Positions 7,238 to 16,328 of a stretch of DNA of 64,000 nucleotides are shown here, piece after piece (position 1 is the stretch's first letter; each line of letters starts with the position of its first letter). A program made the position numbers and the translations under genes. Origin of the DNA: G051132615 sp051132615 (GTDB lineage Bacteria; Pseudomonadota; Gammaproteobacteria; Burkholderiales; Neisseriaceae); the NCBI RefSeq assembly GCF_051132615.1, contig NZ_CP152375.1, positions 1,054,001 through 1,118,000 on the forward strand, in the 5' to 3' direction. Under the pieces are notes generated by a model, which worked only from the letters and a program-made list of their open reading frames with translations, did no database searches and was not told where the DNA came from.

Positions 7238-8454
7238 TGTCTGTCGTACAAATACAATTACCCGAAAAACTCAAGCCAGTTTTTTTGGGTGACTGTAGGT
7301 ACCGTGGGGCATATGGTGGGCGAGGTTCTGCAAAAACAAGGTCATTTGCTTTAATGTCTGCTGTTAGAGCTTACCAGTACGCATATAGTGGCGTATCTGG
7401 CGTGATTTTGTGTGGTCGTGAGTACATGAACTCACTAGAAGATTCTTCTATGGAAGAGGTAAAGCAATCTATACGTGCCACTCCATGGTTGGGGCAATAT
7501 TTTGATATTGGTGAAAAATACATACGCACAAAAAATGGCTTGGTGAATTATGTATTTTGCGGGCTGCGTCATAACTTAGATAGCATCAAATCAAAAGCAA
7601 GAGTTTTAATTGCATGGGTTGATGAAGCCGAAAATGTAAGTGATATTGCATGGAAAAAGCTAATACCAACTGTAAGGGAAGATGATTCTGAAATATGGGT
7701 TACGTGGAACCCTGAGAACGAAAACAGCCCAACAGACAAAAGATTTAGAAAGCAGCCAAGAAAAAATTCACTTATTGTTGAAATGAATTATGTGGACAAT
7801 CCATGGTTCCCTAAGGTTTTGGAAGAAGAGCGGCTGGAAGATTTGATAAGTCTGCCTTATGGTGAATATGCGTGGATTTGGGAAGGTGCATACAGAGAGA
7901 TATCTAATAGATCAATCTTTGGTGAGAAGTTATCTGTAAAATCATTTGAAATTGATGAATCTTTTGGTGATCCTCTTATTGGTGTTGACTGGGGGTTCAG
8001 TGTTGACCCTACTGCTGCATTGGAGGTGTACGAAAAAGGGCGTGATTTATACATTAGAAGCGCATGCTCAAAAATTCATCTTGAAGTTAGGGATACATCA
8101 GGATATTTAATTAAGCACATCCCAAACGTATTGAAATACACATCAAGGGCAGATTCTGCAAGACCTGAAGTAATTAGTCACGTAAAACAAAACATATCTT
8201 TAATGATAGCTTGTGAAAAGTGGAAAGGCTCTGTTGAAGATGGTATTGCATATATTCAGTCGTATGACAATATTTATGTGCATCCAGATTGTCCAGAAAA
8301 TGTTATGACTGAGTTAAAAAAATACTCATACAAGTTAGACAAAGACGATGAGATCACAGCAATACCAGAAGATAAAAACAATCACTATGCTGACGCACTA
8401 AGATACGCTTTACAGCCTAGAATTAAGCGCAAAGGCGGCTTTATGTTTGGATAA
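7237..8454 (+). CDS. Terminase large subunit
   Basis: This 405-residue motor pumps DNA into the head and cuts the concatemer. The ATPase half has Walker A in GGRGSAKTRS (about residues 28-37) and Walker B in LIAWVDEAEN (about residue 128). The nuclease half begins at LIGVDWGFSVDP (about residue 248), whose Asp is a metal ligand, and a later Asp lies in HYADALRYAL. It belongs to the Terminase_3/P22 gp2-like type. Confidence 0.95.
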   Translation: MSVVQIQLPEKLKPVFLGDCRYRGAYGGRGSAKTRSFALMSAVRAYQYAYSGVSGVILCGREYMNSLEDSSMEEVKQSIRATPWLGQYFDIGEKYIRTKNGLVNYVFCGLRHNLDSIKSKARVLIAWVDEAENVSDIAWKKLIPTVREDDSEIWVTWNPENENSPTDKRFRKQPRKNSLIVEMNYVDNPWFPKVLEEERLEDLISLPYGEYAWIWEGAYREISNRSIFGEKLSVKSFEIDESFGDPLIGVDWGFSVDPTAALEVYEKGRDLYIRSACSKIHLEVRDTSGYLIKHIPNVLKYTSRADSARPEVISHVKQNISLMIACEKWKGSVEDGIAYIQSYDNIYVHPDCPENVMTELKKYSYKLDKDDEITAIPEDKNNHYADALRYALQPRIKRKGGFMFG

Positions 8455-8457
8455 ATT

Positions 8458-9639
8458 ATGAGCATGATTAAGAATTTCACAGCTAAGTTATTTGGCAAAA
8501 AAACATCAACAGCATATGACCACTCGTTTAATTTAGAAATTCCGGAAATAGATTATTATTGGAAACTAGATAATTGCTCAGTGGCTGCGGACGGCGTGGA
8601 CAAAGTTGCGTCAGCCATTGCAAACTCAAACCCTATTTCTAAAGATGGTGATAATGTTATTAAGACAAGATCAGTTGATTTGCTTAATAAGCCGAATGAC
8701 AAGGCAACTGGTGATGATCTTGTATACAAAATAACAGAGGATATCTATAAAAATAAAAGTGCTTATGTTGTTTTGGTTGGGAATGTGAATTCAGCCCCTA
8801 TTGAGATTCATTATGTCAAGGGTAAAAAAGTTAATCGTTTTCTAAATTCACATGGTGATATAGATTATATAACAATATTTAATGATGATTATGCAGGCAC
8901 TTATGTCTATGATGAAAAAAATAGACTTGTTGATATTCAAACAGGATTAAAACAGCTTGTTATCATTGAATACCCTTCAGAGCGGTCGCATTTGCAAAAT
9001 GTTGCGCTTGAAATTGCTGTTTTAACAGATGGCTTAAAACGTAATGCAGCATTAATGCAAAATGGCGGACGTTTGAGCACTTTAATTACTTTTAAAGACA
9101 GTCCTACACAAACAGAGTTTCAATCTAGGCTTGAGTCAGTAGATAACCAGATACGCAGGAAAAACTATGGCGGTATTCTGGCAACAAATGGTGAACTTGA
9201 TTTAAAAGAAATGGGGCTAACCCCTCGTGACATGGATTTCATACAACTACAAGAAGCATGTGAGGCGAGGGTTTATCTTGGCTGTGGTGTTCCATTGCCA
9301 CTTGTTAAAGCTTCAGCAAGCACTTTTAATAACTACGAGACAGCACAAGAAAACTTCTACACGGAAACTGTTATCCCTTTAGCTAATATGATTTATTCAA
9401 CCATAGGCGAAGAAATAGCCAAGCGTGAGAATAAAAAATATACAACATTGACGAATATACAAGAAATTCCAGTGATTCAGAAAATGTTAACCAAGGCGGC
9501 TAAAGATCGTAAAGATTTAGGCGTTGAAACAATAAATGAAATGCGTCAACAGTTAGGATTATCACCACACACCAATGGCGATATTTTGCTTGTTGAATCT
9601 CGTTATGTGCCCATAGAAAGTCTAGGCGTTGAGATATGA
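8458..9639 (+). CDS. Portal protein, HK97 type
   Basis: This 393-residue protein forms the ring through which DNA enters the head and to which the tail joins. Typical portal segments are visible: VDKVASAIANSNP near the N terminus, IYKNKSAYVVLVGN, and the GVPLPLV..STFNNYETAQENFYTETVIPL region for the crown and wing. Its length and position after the large terminase fit HK97 gp3-like portals. It overlaps the next gene by four bases. Confidence 0.88.
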   Translation: MSMIKNFTAKLFGKKTSTAYDHSFNLEIPEIDYYWKLDNCSVAADGVDKVASAIANSNPISKDGDNVIKTRSVDLLNKPNDKATGDDLVYKITEDIYKNKSAYVVLVGNVNSAPIEIHYVKGKKVNRFLNSHGDIDYITIFNDDYAGTYVYDEKNRLVDIQTGLKQLVIIEYPSERSHLQNVALEIAVLTDGLKRNAALMQNGGRLSTLITFKDSPTQTEFQSRLESVDNQIRRKNYGGILATNGELDLKEMGLTPRDMDFIQLQEACEARVYLGCGVPLPLVKASASTFNNYETAQENFYTETVIPLANMIYSTIGEEIAKRENKKYTTLTNIQEIPVIQKMLTKAAKDRKDLGVETINEMRQQLGLSPHTNGDILLVESRYVPIESLGVEI

Positions 9640-10325
9640 CATCGAGAGAAGAAGACAGAAAAAGAGCGGAGCTAGAAAAAAAAGCATCTGCTCTTTTTTT
9701 ATCAGCTATTCATATTATTGATCGCTCGCTTTTAAGTAGCCTTAAATTGTTTGGGGTGCTCACAGTTGATTTAATTGATCAAAACATTGCGTTAGAAAAG
9801 ATCAAACAATCACGCGCTTTGGGGTGGGTTTTTATTCGTGACAACGCAGTAACAGAAGAAGCTGGTCAAATTGCCTACAACCAAAATGACATTGATGCAT
9901 ATGCACAAGAAGCCATTGCTTTAATTATTGCCAGATCAATAAAAATCGCACAGCAAGCGAGTCTTGCTTATCAAGAGCAAGAGATCAATCAAGACAAGGT
10001 AATTGAAAACACACTAAATGCAAGGCGCAAAGGCCGTGTAGAAGGCTATGCAACTGATGCTGTGCATGGCTCTGTTGAGATTGGTAAATATGCAATTGTG
10101 TCATTTTTGGCAGCAGGCGCAGCAATCACAAAAACATGGTTTTCTATTATTGATGACAAAACCAGACCAACACACCTACAGGCAAATGGACAGCAGGTCA
10201 GCTTGCTTGAATATTTTCTTGTTGGTGGCTTTAACCTGCTCTATCCAAGAGATAGACGCGCCCCCATTCGAGAAACCGCAAGTTGTCGTTGTATTACTGT
10301 ATACAGTATAAATTGGAGCAAATAA
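9636..10325 (+). CDS. Minor head protein, SPP1 gp7 / Mu gpF type
   Basis: This 229-residue protein likely sits inside the head near the portal and aids DNA ejection or head assembly. The conserved C terminus is present: DDKTRPTHLQANGQ, then PRDRRAPIRETASCRCITVY. The N-terminal 150 residues are mostly helical. It overlaps both neighbours (portal upstream, next gene by TAATG). Confidence 0.82.
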   Translation: MTSREEDRKRAELEKKASALFLSAIHIIDRSLLSSLKLFGVLTVDLIDQNIALEKIKQSRALGWVFIRDNAVTEEAGQIAYNQNDIDAYAQEAIALIIARSIKIAQQASLAYQEQEINQDKVIENTLNARRKGRVEGYATDAVHGSVEIGKYAIVSFLAAGAAITKTWFSIIDDKTRPTHLQANGQQVSLLEYFLVGGFNLLYPRDRRAPIRETASCRCITVYSINWSK

Positions 10326-11167
10326 TGGACTCAACAGAAGTTAAGATAAGAGACAAAAAAGTTTTAGGCAATTTGTTCCGAAATGTTGACAACTTAGAAC
10401 AATTTGTTGGTCAAGCTAGCGCAAAAATACAGGAGTTAATTAATGCTGGTGGTGGCGATTTAACGGAAATTCAAAATGCAATAAATGAGTTAAATAGTGA
10501 CGTTGATGTAATTAATGATCAGATTACGACCATTAATGGTGACATATCAGCATTACAAACTTCAGTCACTGTTAACACTCAAAATATTTTAGCGTTGACT
10601 AATACAGATGAGGCGCAAAACACAAGATTAACTACGCTTGAAAGCAAATCATATAAAAATAGAGCTGGGCAAGTAAAGGTTAATTACACAGGGCTTTCTC
10701 TAACAAATTTCACAGCTACAACAAATCAAACTTTTAATATTGGCTCGGCAACTCACACAATTTCAGCTTCGCCCACAACAATATGGCCTTATGGTTCATC
10801 AAGTGATTACGCGACAGATTTTTATGTTGCTAACAGACTGAGAGAAAACAATAAGCTAGGTCAAGTACATAGATGGCGCATTATTGGCTCATATGCAAAT
10901 AAAGCAGCAGCAAACAATGGTTCTTTGATTATTGAAATAATCAATCCAGATAGCGGCTTTACAAGCAATGTGAGTATTACTTTGCCAAGCAATACAACAG
11001 CAGAGTCTTTTACTGCTGAGATATTAACAATTGCAGACAATGCCTCGTTGGCAGTTGGTGCAGGCTATCAGTTAAGAGCGAGAACATCTTTTGCTGACAA
11101 TGATTTCACAGTCAGTATTGCCAGCATTACAAGAGTGTCAGAGGCAACAGAAGTGGACGTAATATGA
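10325..11167 (+). CDS. Coiled-coil plus beta protein, candidate head fibre
   Basis: I do not recognise a family. In this 280-residue protein, residues 1-110 are a coiled coil with repeated hydrophobic heptads (IQNAINELNSDVDVINDQIT), and residues 115-280 are beta-rich with many Thr, Ser and Asn. That architecture (stalk plus beta head) is typical of phage fibres or head decorations. It lies between the minor head protein and the protease, within the head genes and far from the tail fibre gene at 26318. A head fibre is therefore my best guess. Confidence 0.5.
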   Translation: MDSTEVKIRDKKVLGNLFRNVDNLEQFVGQASAKIQELINAGGGDLTEIQNAINELNSDVDVINDQITTINGDISALQTSVTVNTQNILALTNTDEAQNTRLTTLESKSYKNRAGQVKVNYTGLSLTNFTATTNQTFNIGSATHTISASPTTIWPYGSSSDYATDFYVANRLRENNKLGQVHRWRIIGSYANKAAANNGSLIIEIINPDSGFTSNVSITLPSNTTAESFTAEILTIADNASLAVGAGYQLRARTSFADNDFTVSIASITRVSEATEVDVI

Positions 11168-11778
11168 ACATAGAAACCAAAGAATTTAATGTTGATATCA
11201 AGCAACTAGATGACAACTCTTTTGAGTGGGAAGGTTACGTTGCTGCATATGGAAACATTGACAGTTATGGTGATGTTATTTCGCCTGGTGCAGGTGCTTT
11301 GAATGTAGGCAAAAAACTATATGCTTTTTGGGAGCATAGACAATTATCTGGCGCATTAGAAGTTATAAAAGAAGATGAGTTTGGTCTTTTTGTTAAAGGC
11401 GAAATGATGCCAGATGATATTTTGCAGGAAGATTTAAAAGGGCTTGGCGCGCGTTTGCGGTGGTTATCAAACAAAGGTATTCAGCTCAAAATGTCAATTG
11501 GTTATGTGGCGCAAAAAGTCAGCTATGACATACCAGAAAACCTAAAAGGCGCAAATCGTATCATTAATCAGTTTAAGTTGATGGAAGGTTCAATTGTGCT
11601 ATTCCCCGCAAATGAAAATGCGGTTGTGACCAGTTCAAAATCAGCCGATATTGAAACACCAACCATGACAGAACAAATTGCCTTAATGCTCAAAAATAGC
11701 GCAAGTGAAATAGAGAGTAAGCGCAATATCAAATCACTTGCTGACATGCTTAACCAAGCAGCCAGCAAAATTCAATAA
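11164..11778 (+). CDS. Prohead protease, HK97/S78 family
   Basis: This 204-residue serine protease matures the capsid by removing the scaffold part of the major capsid protein. The family's WEGYVAAYGNIDSYGDVISPGA opening is present and AFWEHR carries the catalytic His. The serine region follows in LKMSIGY. It overlaps the previous gene by four bases and precedes the capsid gene, as in HK97. Confidence 0.88.
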   Translation: MNIETKEFNVDIKQLDDNSFEWEGYVAAYGNIDSYGDVISPGAGALNVGKKLYAFWEHRQLSGALEVIKEDEFGLFVKGEMMPDDILQEDLKGLGARLRWLSNKGIQLKMSIGYVAQKVSYDIPENLKGANRIINQFKLMEGSIVLFPANENAVVTSSKSADIETPTMTEQIALMLKNSASEIESKRNIKSLADMLNQAASKIQ

Positions 11779-11803
11779 CCATCGGAATGATGGTCTTTTT
11801 TTA
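11779..11803 (+). terminator. Terminator or attenuator before the capsid gene
   Basis: ACCATC (11779-11784) and GATGGT (11790-11795) form a hairpin followed by C and a long T-run. It begins immediately after the protease stop. Together with the hairpin after the capsid gene it would isolate or trim the capsid message. Confidence 0.7.
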
Positions 11804-11821
11804 TTAAATGGAGTTATTACG

Positions 11822-13027
11822 ATGGAACAAGAAAAAAAAGCGTTAGAAGATGTACAAATTGCCCTAAAAGCAATTCGTGAAGCGGTAGATGAAAAGGCAG
11901 GAAAGTATGAATCAGAAGTCAAAGAAATGAAAGAAAAGGTTATAGAAGCAGTAAAAACCTTTGAAGACTACAAAGCAAGCGCTGAAGTAGAAGTTAAGAA
12001 ACAAGAAGACCGTATTGATCTGCTTGAAAAGATTGCCGCAAAAGGCAAGGCTGACCCTGAAAAAATTGACATTAAAGCAGCAACAGGGCATTTAATGCAA
12101 GCATTGGTTCAAGCAACAACAGAAGAAAAATCAATTACCGAATTTAAGGCGCGCTCTGCTACTGACCCACAAGCAGGTGGCATTTATGTCAACCCTCAGT
12201 TTTTACCTAGTTTGTTACTCTCTTACATGAGAGACGCAAACCCAATGTTTAATGAGGCGACCATTCTTACGCAGCAATCAACAAGTGGTATTGCTTTTGC
12301 GCGTAAAAAATTAATTGATGGGGCAAAACCAGCAGGTGAAAAACAGGCTTCTCGTGGCAAAACAAAACGCAATTTAGAGAAAAAGACAATTAGTCTTACT
12401 CGTTACTACTCACAAGAGGCAGCCACAGAGGAATTTTTGACTGGTCAAAATGTCGAGGGAGAATCTGTTATTTTGCAAGATATCATGTTTGACCTTGGCT
12501 TAAACATTCAAGATGATATGTTGCGTGGTGATGGTAACAACTCTAAGCCTTTTGGTCTGTTAAATGAAAAATTCTTAACAGATACGGCCACGCCTACGGT
12601 CGGAACTGGTGGTTCATTGACATGGAAAGATTTGTACAATGTTCAAAAAGCTTTTAATTATGAACGTTATCGTTTAAGTGGCAAGTTCTTTTTTACATTT
12701 GATATCTTGGTTCAATTCTTAACTGAAACAGATAATGAGGGTCGCCCAATCTATCAACCTGGCATCAATGGTTCAATTAGCGCAACAATGGCGGGCAAAC
12801 CATACACCATCATGCCAGGCATGGACAGTACTGTTGCCGCAAACACACTTCCTTTGTTGTTTGGCGATATGAAACGCGCTTACCTTGGTTTATTAAATGG
12901 TGTATACAAAACATATCGAGACGAAATAACCCGAAAAGAAGAAGGGTTTACTGAATACGGCATTTGTACCTTTGCAGGTGGGTCAACATGGGATGAAGAA
13001 GCCATTCGTGCCGTAAAAGGTGTTTAA
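11822..13027 (+). CDS. Major capsid protein, HK97 gp5 type
   Basis: This 401-residue protein builds the head shell. Residues 1-90 are a charged coiled coil (the delta or scaffold domain that the upstream protease would remove), and residues 105-400 carry the HK97 fold with ATDPQAGGIYVNPQFLP and the N-arm/P-domain region YYSQEAATEEFL. I use ATG 11822 because GGAG lies 8-12 bases upstream and family similarity starts there. It is flanked on both sides by intrinsic terminators. Confidence 0.92.
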   Translation: MEQEKKALEDVQIALKAIREAVDEKAGKYESEVKEMKEKVIEAVKTFEDYKASAEVEVKKQEDRIDLLEKIAAKGKADPEKIDIKAATGHLMQALVQATTEEKSITEFKARSATDPQAGGIYVNPQFLPSLLLSYMRDANPMFNEATILTQQSTSGIAFARKKLIDGAKPAGEKQASRGKTKRNLEKKTISLTRYYSQEAATEEFLTGQNVEGESVILQDIMFDLGLNIQDDMLRGDGNNSKPFGLLNEKFLTDTATPTVGTGGSLTWKDLYNVQKAFNYERYRLSGKFFFTFDILVQFLTETDNEGRPIYQPGINGSISATMAGKPYTIMPGMDSTVAANTLPLLFGDMKRAYLGLLNGVYKTYRDEITRKEEGFTEYGICTFAGGSTWDEEAIRAVKGV

Positions 13028-13028
13028 G

Positions 13029-13049
13029 CCGCTCATTGAGCGGTTTTTT
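13029..13049 (+). terminator. Terminator after the capsid gene
   Basis: CCGCTC (13029-13034) pairs with GAGCGG (13038-13043), followed by TTTTTT. It lies one base after the capsid stop and would raise the ratio of capsid message to downstream message. Confidence 0.8.
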
Positions 13050-13074
13050 AATGAACAAATAAAGGATATAAAAA

Positions 13075-13467
13075 ATGTCAGTAAATGCAAGCATTTCTAC
13101 AGAATTACGCGCCAAGGTATTGGCGGCAGATACGGCTGTTGCTATTGATCAATCAGTAGTTAAAGATGGTTTTCGTGATTTTATTTTTATCATAACTGGT
13201 ACAGGGGCAGCAGCAACAATCAGCGAAATCTCCACAGTAGATGTAACAGACACTGTTGTTCCGTTAGAGCGCCTTGTTTTTAACAACAACGATCTTGATT
13301 CTGGCGATATTACACTCAATGAAACAAACAATGAATTTACTATTGCCGCAGGCAAGATTGTCTTTGTTGGTGTGTATTTGTCAGCTTATCATGATCAGTT
13401 AAAAGCAAGTGTTGCATCAACCTTGTTGGCTCGTGGTCACACTAACCCTGTAGGCGTATGGGCATGA
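13075..13467 (+). CDS. Head protein of unknown role, possible decoration protein
   Basis: This 130-residue beta-rich protein has no cysteine and no hydrophobic segment. It follows the capsid gene after a terminator, and an AAAGGATATA ribosome site precedes it. Small beta proteins at this place are often capsid decoration or head-stabilising proteins (lambda gpD position). No family signature recognised, so this is a positional inference. Confidence 0.5.
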   Translation: MSVNASISTELRAKVLAADTAVAIDQSVVKDGFRDFIFIITGTGAAATISEISTVDVTDTVVPLERLVFNNNDLDSGDITLNETNNEFTIAAGKIVFVGVYLSAYHDQLKASVASTLLARGHTNPVGVWA

Positions 13468-13619
13468 TAGCAACTAAGGATTTTAACTGGCTATTGGATG
13501 GCAAAGTATTGTCATTTAAAAAAGGCGCGCCTGTTGATCTGCCCGAAAAAGAAATTGAAAAGGCAAAAAGACAAGGATTGCTTGAAGCCAAAAAACAAGA
13601 GAAGAAAGACGCAAAATGA
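13464..13619 (+). CDS. 51-residue head-region microprotein
   Basis: This frame starts at ATGA shared with the previous stop and ends at ATGA shared with the next start, so translation is coupled on both sides. It reads MIATKDFNWLLDGKVLSFKK, then GAPVDLP and a Lys/Glu-rich helix. Small proteins of similar form sit between capsid and connector genes in many phages. The role is unknown. It is likely real given the double overlap. Confidence 0.6.
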   Translation: MIATKDFNWLLDGKVLSFKKGAPVDLPEKEIEKAKRQGLLEAKKQEKKDAK

Positions 13620-14254
13620 AACGCTTTATCAGGCAACCCAGTGCAATAGATGTATCCGCCCTATTGTTACCAGAATTAAAAAAGAAATTAAAAATTTTGG
13701 ACAATACAAGGGATGATTCGCTTAAAGGGTTGCTTGATGTGGCGGTTATTTTGATTGAGTCATACACATGGCGTATCTTGGCAGAATGTGAAGTCATTGG
13801 TAAGTTTTCAGAATTTACGCCCTCTAGGGCAAATAATCAACCAATGATCGATTGCGCTCGTGCGCCTGTGTTTGATGATGCTCTAATATCTATTACTTAT
13901 AGAACACAAGAAGACACAGACATAAATATTGAGGGATTTCTTGAAGTGGTCAATGAATTTGGTGAGGTTTATATCACTGAAGAACCACAAGAAACAGTTG
14001 CTTGTACTTTATACCCTGTAACCGTGGTATTTAAAGCTGGCTATGGAGAAGATGATGAAGGCAATTGGACATGTCCAATTGTGCTACAAGAAGCCATATT
14101 AAATATGGCTGTATATATGTTTGAAAATCCGAGTGATTGCGGCGCAGGTGGGTGTACATGTTCAGGCACTTCTGAAAATGGTGTCAATCTGCCAAAAGCA
14201 GTTACTATGTTGCTCTATCCTTATGTGCTTAGGCGTTATGATTATGCGGTGTAA
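13616..14254 (+). CDS. Head-tail connector, gp6-like
   Basis: This 212-residue protein probably forms the first ring below the portal. It has the helical opening of gp6-like connectors (DDSLKGLLDVAVILIESYTWR), a central beta part, then TVVFKAGYGEDDEGNWTCP followed by IVLQEAILNMAVYMFENP. A cysteine-rich insert (CGAGGCTCSG) is unusual and may bind metal or be a loop. It stands between the head genes and the head-tail joining genes. Confidence 0.75.
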   Translation: MKRFIRQPSAIDVSALLLPELKKKLKILDNTRDDSLKGLLDVAVILIESYTWRILAECEVIGKFSEFTPSRANNQPMIDCARAPVFDDALISITYRTQEDTDINIEGFLEVVNEFGEVYITEEPQETVACTLYPVTVVFKAGYGEDDEGNWTCPIVLQEAILNMAVYMFENPSDCGAGGCTCSGTSENGVNLPKAVTMLLYPYVLRRYDYAV

Positions 14255-14642
14255 TTATAAAACATTCACTAAAATTAAATTGTGCCCTACTGATTTAGAC
14301 CATTTATTAAGTATTGGACAGCGCACAATTAATGGTGATCATCCAGATGATACCGCGCAAGACATAACCAGTGTCACCACATTGGCGCAAATCTACGCAG
14401 CATGTGAAACGGTAAAACCAACAAGGCCTGTGCAGCTATTGAATACCAATACAGACATAAGTCATATGTTTTATGTGCGTTTTGCTGATTTGTTTATTGA
14501 AATTGATGTCACACAACATTTAATCACTGATGAAGCAGGCATTTTGTACAGAATTGAAGCGGTTGAAGATTTAGGTGAATACCATGAAACAATTGCTCTT
14601 TATTGTAAAAAAGGTGGGGATATACCAGAAAGCCGTTCATGA
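14244..14642 (+). CDS. Head-tail joining (head closure) protein
   Basis: This 132-residue protein (from ATG 14244) resembles Phage_H_T_join proteins: a small beta barrel with FADLFIEIDVTQHL and ILYRIEAVEDLGEYHETIALYC. It would close the head below the connector. I choose ATG 14244, which overlaps the previous gene by 11 bases, because the frame upstream of it is the shadow of the connector gene. Confidence 0.65.
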   Translation: MRCNYKTFTKIKLCPTDLDHLLSIGQRTINGDHPDDTAQDITSVTTLAQIYAACETVKPTRPVQLLNTNTDISHMFYVRFADLFIEIDVTQHLITDEAGILYRIEAVEDLGEYHETIALYCKKGGDIPESRS

Positions 14643-15040
14643 TTAAGGTCAAGCGGTTATCAAAAACACCTTCTTTTAAAGTGAATCAAGCAATCACACT
14701 TGGTTTTAGAAAGTCTGGCAAGGAAATCACAGACAATATCAAAAAAGAGCTGTCTACAGGTGCCAGATCAGGACGATTGTATATTATCAGAGGCATGGCA
14801 CATAAAGCATCCGCCCCTGGTCAATACCCTGCTAAATTATCAGGAAAATTAGTCAATTCCCAAAATTATAGAGTTGCCAACAAAACATTATTATTTGGCA
14901 ATTCTGCCCATTATGCCGCTTATTTAGAAAATGGCACACGCAAAATGGATGCCAGAACATTTCTAAAACCTCTTGTTGAGCAAAAAACAGATGATATTGA
15001 AAAGAATTTAGATCATGAAATTCAGAAAGTATTTAAATGA
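14639..15040 (+). CDS. Tail completion protein, HK97 gp10-like
   Basis: This 133-residue protein fits the HK97 gp10-like family, which joins tails to heads. ARSGRLYIIRGMAHKASAPG followed by QYPAKLSGKL, then FGNSAHYAAYLENGTRKMDA, is the family's core. It overlaps both neighbours by four bases. Confidence 0.8.
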   Translation: MIKVKRLSKTPSFKVNQAITLGFRKSGKEITDNIKKELSTGARSGRLYIIRGMAHKASAPGQYPAKLSGKLVNSQNYRVANKTLLFGNSAHYAAYLENGTRKMDARTFLKPLVEQKTDDIEKNLDHEIQKVFK

Positions 15041-16140
15041 TTAGCTCAGATCAGTTGTTATTACATTTATACAAAGTGCTGCCATTCGTGACGGGTCGAT
15101 TTTTTAGTAAGAAGATACCGCTAAGTGCAGAAATAAACAGCGATCTTGATTTGGTGGTGACATTGTCCGACACAACAGGGTTTGTTGTGGGTAGGCATTA
15201 TATTGTTAGAGAAATAGATTTAATCAACCCTGTTACAGATTGTGTTGGGTCTTCTGCTTTGGGGTGGGCATTAACCACAGAGCACAATCATAGAGTCACC
15301 GCACCTTTACAAGATGAAGATGAAACGCATTTTACAGTAGAAGGAAACTGGGCAAATCAACAGTCTATTTTTAGTGTACCCAACAGACAAACTGTCATCA
15401 CCAGAAATGGAGAGACTAACCCATTTTCTGGGGCGATTATTGAACATTTGATTGCTGAAGATGGTTATATTCTGTGCAAAAAAGTCACATCAACACAAGT
15501 CACATTTAAGTTAAATAATGGTTATGTTTACCCTTGTGAATGTCGCGTTGGGTTTGTATCTGAATTGGTTAATGTGTCAGTTGTGCCAGACATAGAGCGC
15601 GCCAAAGCGCATTACACTCAAAAGATAAAAGACAATGAAGCCCTATTTGCTTATTTGATCATGGGTGATAGAAACGTCATAGCAGACAAAAGAGCAGACG
15701 CGGGCATTATTGCGGAAAACAGAACAGGCAAAACGTTCTTAAATGTTACCACAGCTTTTAACGTGTTGGTATTTTGGCCTAGAAACAAATCACAAGAGGC
15801 GGCACGTTTTCAAATAAATGAAGCGTATGGAGCCATTCAAGAAGTCTTTGATCGGGTCTTTTTTGGCTATCGTTTTAATCGTACAGATGGTTTAAAAATT
15901 ATGCCTCTTGGCGCAGGTCAAGCTGATGTATCAGATATAGCCAACTTTGGTTTTGTCTACGAATATCAAGCATTAGATCAAATCGAAACAGAGCAAGACG
16001 GCTTTAAACAAGGTTATTTATATTATGACGTACCCACAAGGGATATCAATAAAACAGAAGGTCAAATGTATGTATCAGATGGGGCAAGTGAGCCACAGCC
16101 GATATTTTCAAGTGTCAATTTAGATGAGGTACCACTTTAA
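15037..16140 (+). CDS. Neck/tail-terminator region protein, unknown family
   Basis: This 367-residue protein lies between the gp10-like and sheath genes, where a tail terminator or neck protein is expected. The first 190 residues are beta-rich (VGRHYIVREIDLINPVTDCV). The remainder has SVVPDIERAKAHYTQKIKDN and a segment (ENRTGKTFLNVTTAFNVLVF) resembling tail-terminator proteins of the gpU/gp37 type. I cannot assign it firmly. It appears longer than usual tail terminators, perhaps because it fuses an extra beta domain. Confidence 0.45.
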   Translation: MISSDQLLLHLYKVLPFVTGRFFSKKIPLSAEINSDLDLVVTLSDTTGFVVGRHYIVREIDLINPVTDCVGSSALGWALTTEHNHRVTAPLQDEDETHFTVEGNWANQQSIFSVPNRQTVITRNGETNPFSGAIIEHLIAEDGYILCKKVTSTQVTFKLNNGYVYPCECRVGFVSELVNVSVVPDIERAKAHYTQKIKDNEALFAYLIMGDRNVIADKRADAGIIAENRTGKTFLNVTTAFNVLVFWPRNKSQEAARFQINEAYGAIQEVFDRVFFGYRFNRTDGLKIMPLGAGQADVSDIANFGFVYEYQALDQIETEQDGFKQGYLYYDVPTRDINKTEGQMYVSDGASEPQPIFSSVNLDEVPL

Positions 16141-16328
16141 TGTATAAACAATTTAAGAATATCAAAGGGGTGCCAATAGGTGGCATTGCACCCAACCAAA
16201 CAGGCACATTAACCGTCAGCAATGACGGTTTTTTAATGACCAAAGAACTTAGAGAAGCACAAAAAAAGGGTTATTTGATTGAAGTAAAAACCCAAGTTTT
16301 TGAAACCAAGAAAAAGGAAATAAAATAA
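16140..16328 (+). CDS. Small Mu gp38-like (DUF2635-type) protein
   Basis: This 62-residue protein overlaps the previous stop by one base and ends at the sheath start. It has the size and place of Mu gp38 (DUF2635), and its NIKGVPIGGIAPNQTGTLTV segment is compatible. Function is unknown even in Mu. Confidence 0.5.
   Translation: MYKQFKNIKGVPIGGIAPNQTGTLTVSNDGFLMTKELREAQKKGYLIEVKTQVFETKKKEIK

Noticed and set aside
10048..10311. 87-residue plus-strand frame inside the minor head gene
   Set aside because: The overlapping frame carries the conserved DKTRPTHLQANGQ motif, so this one is its shadow.
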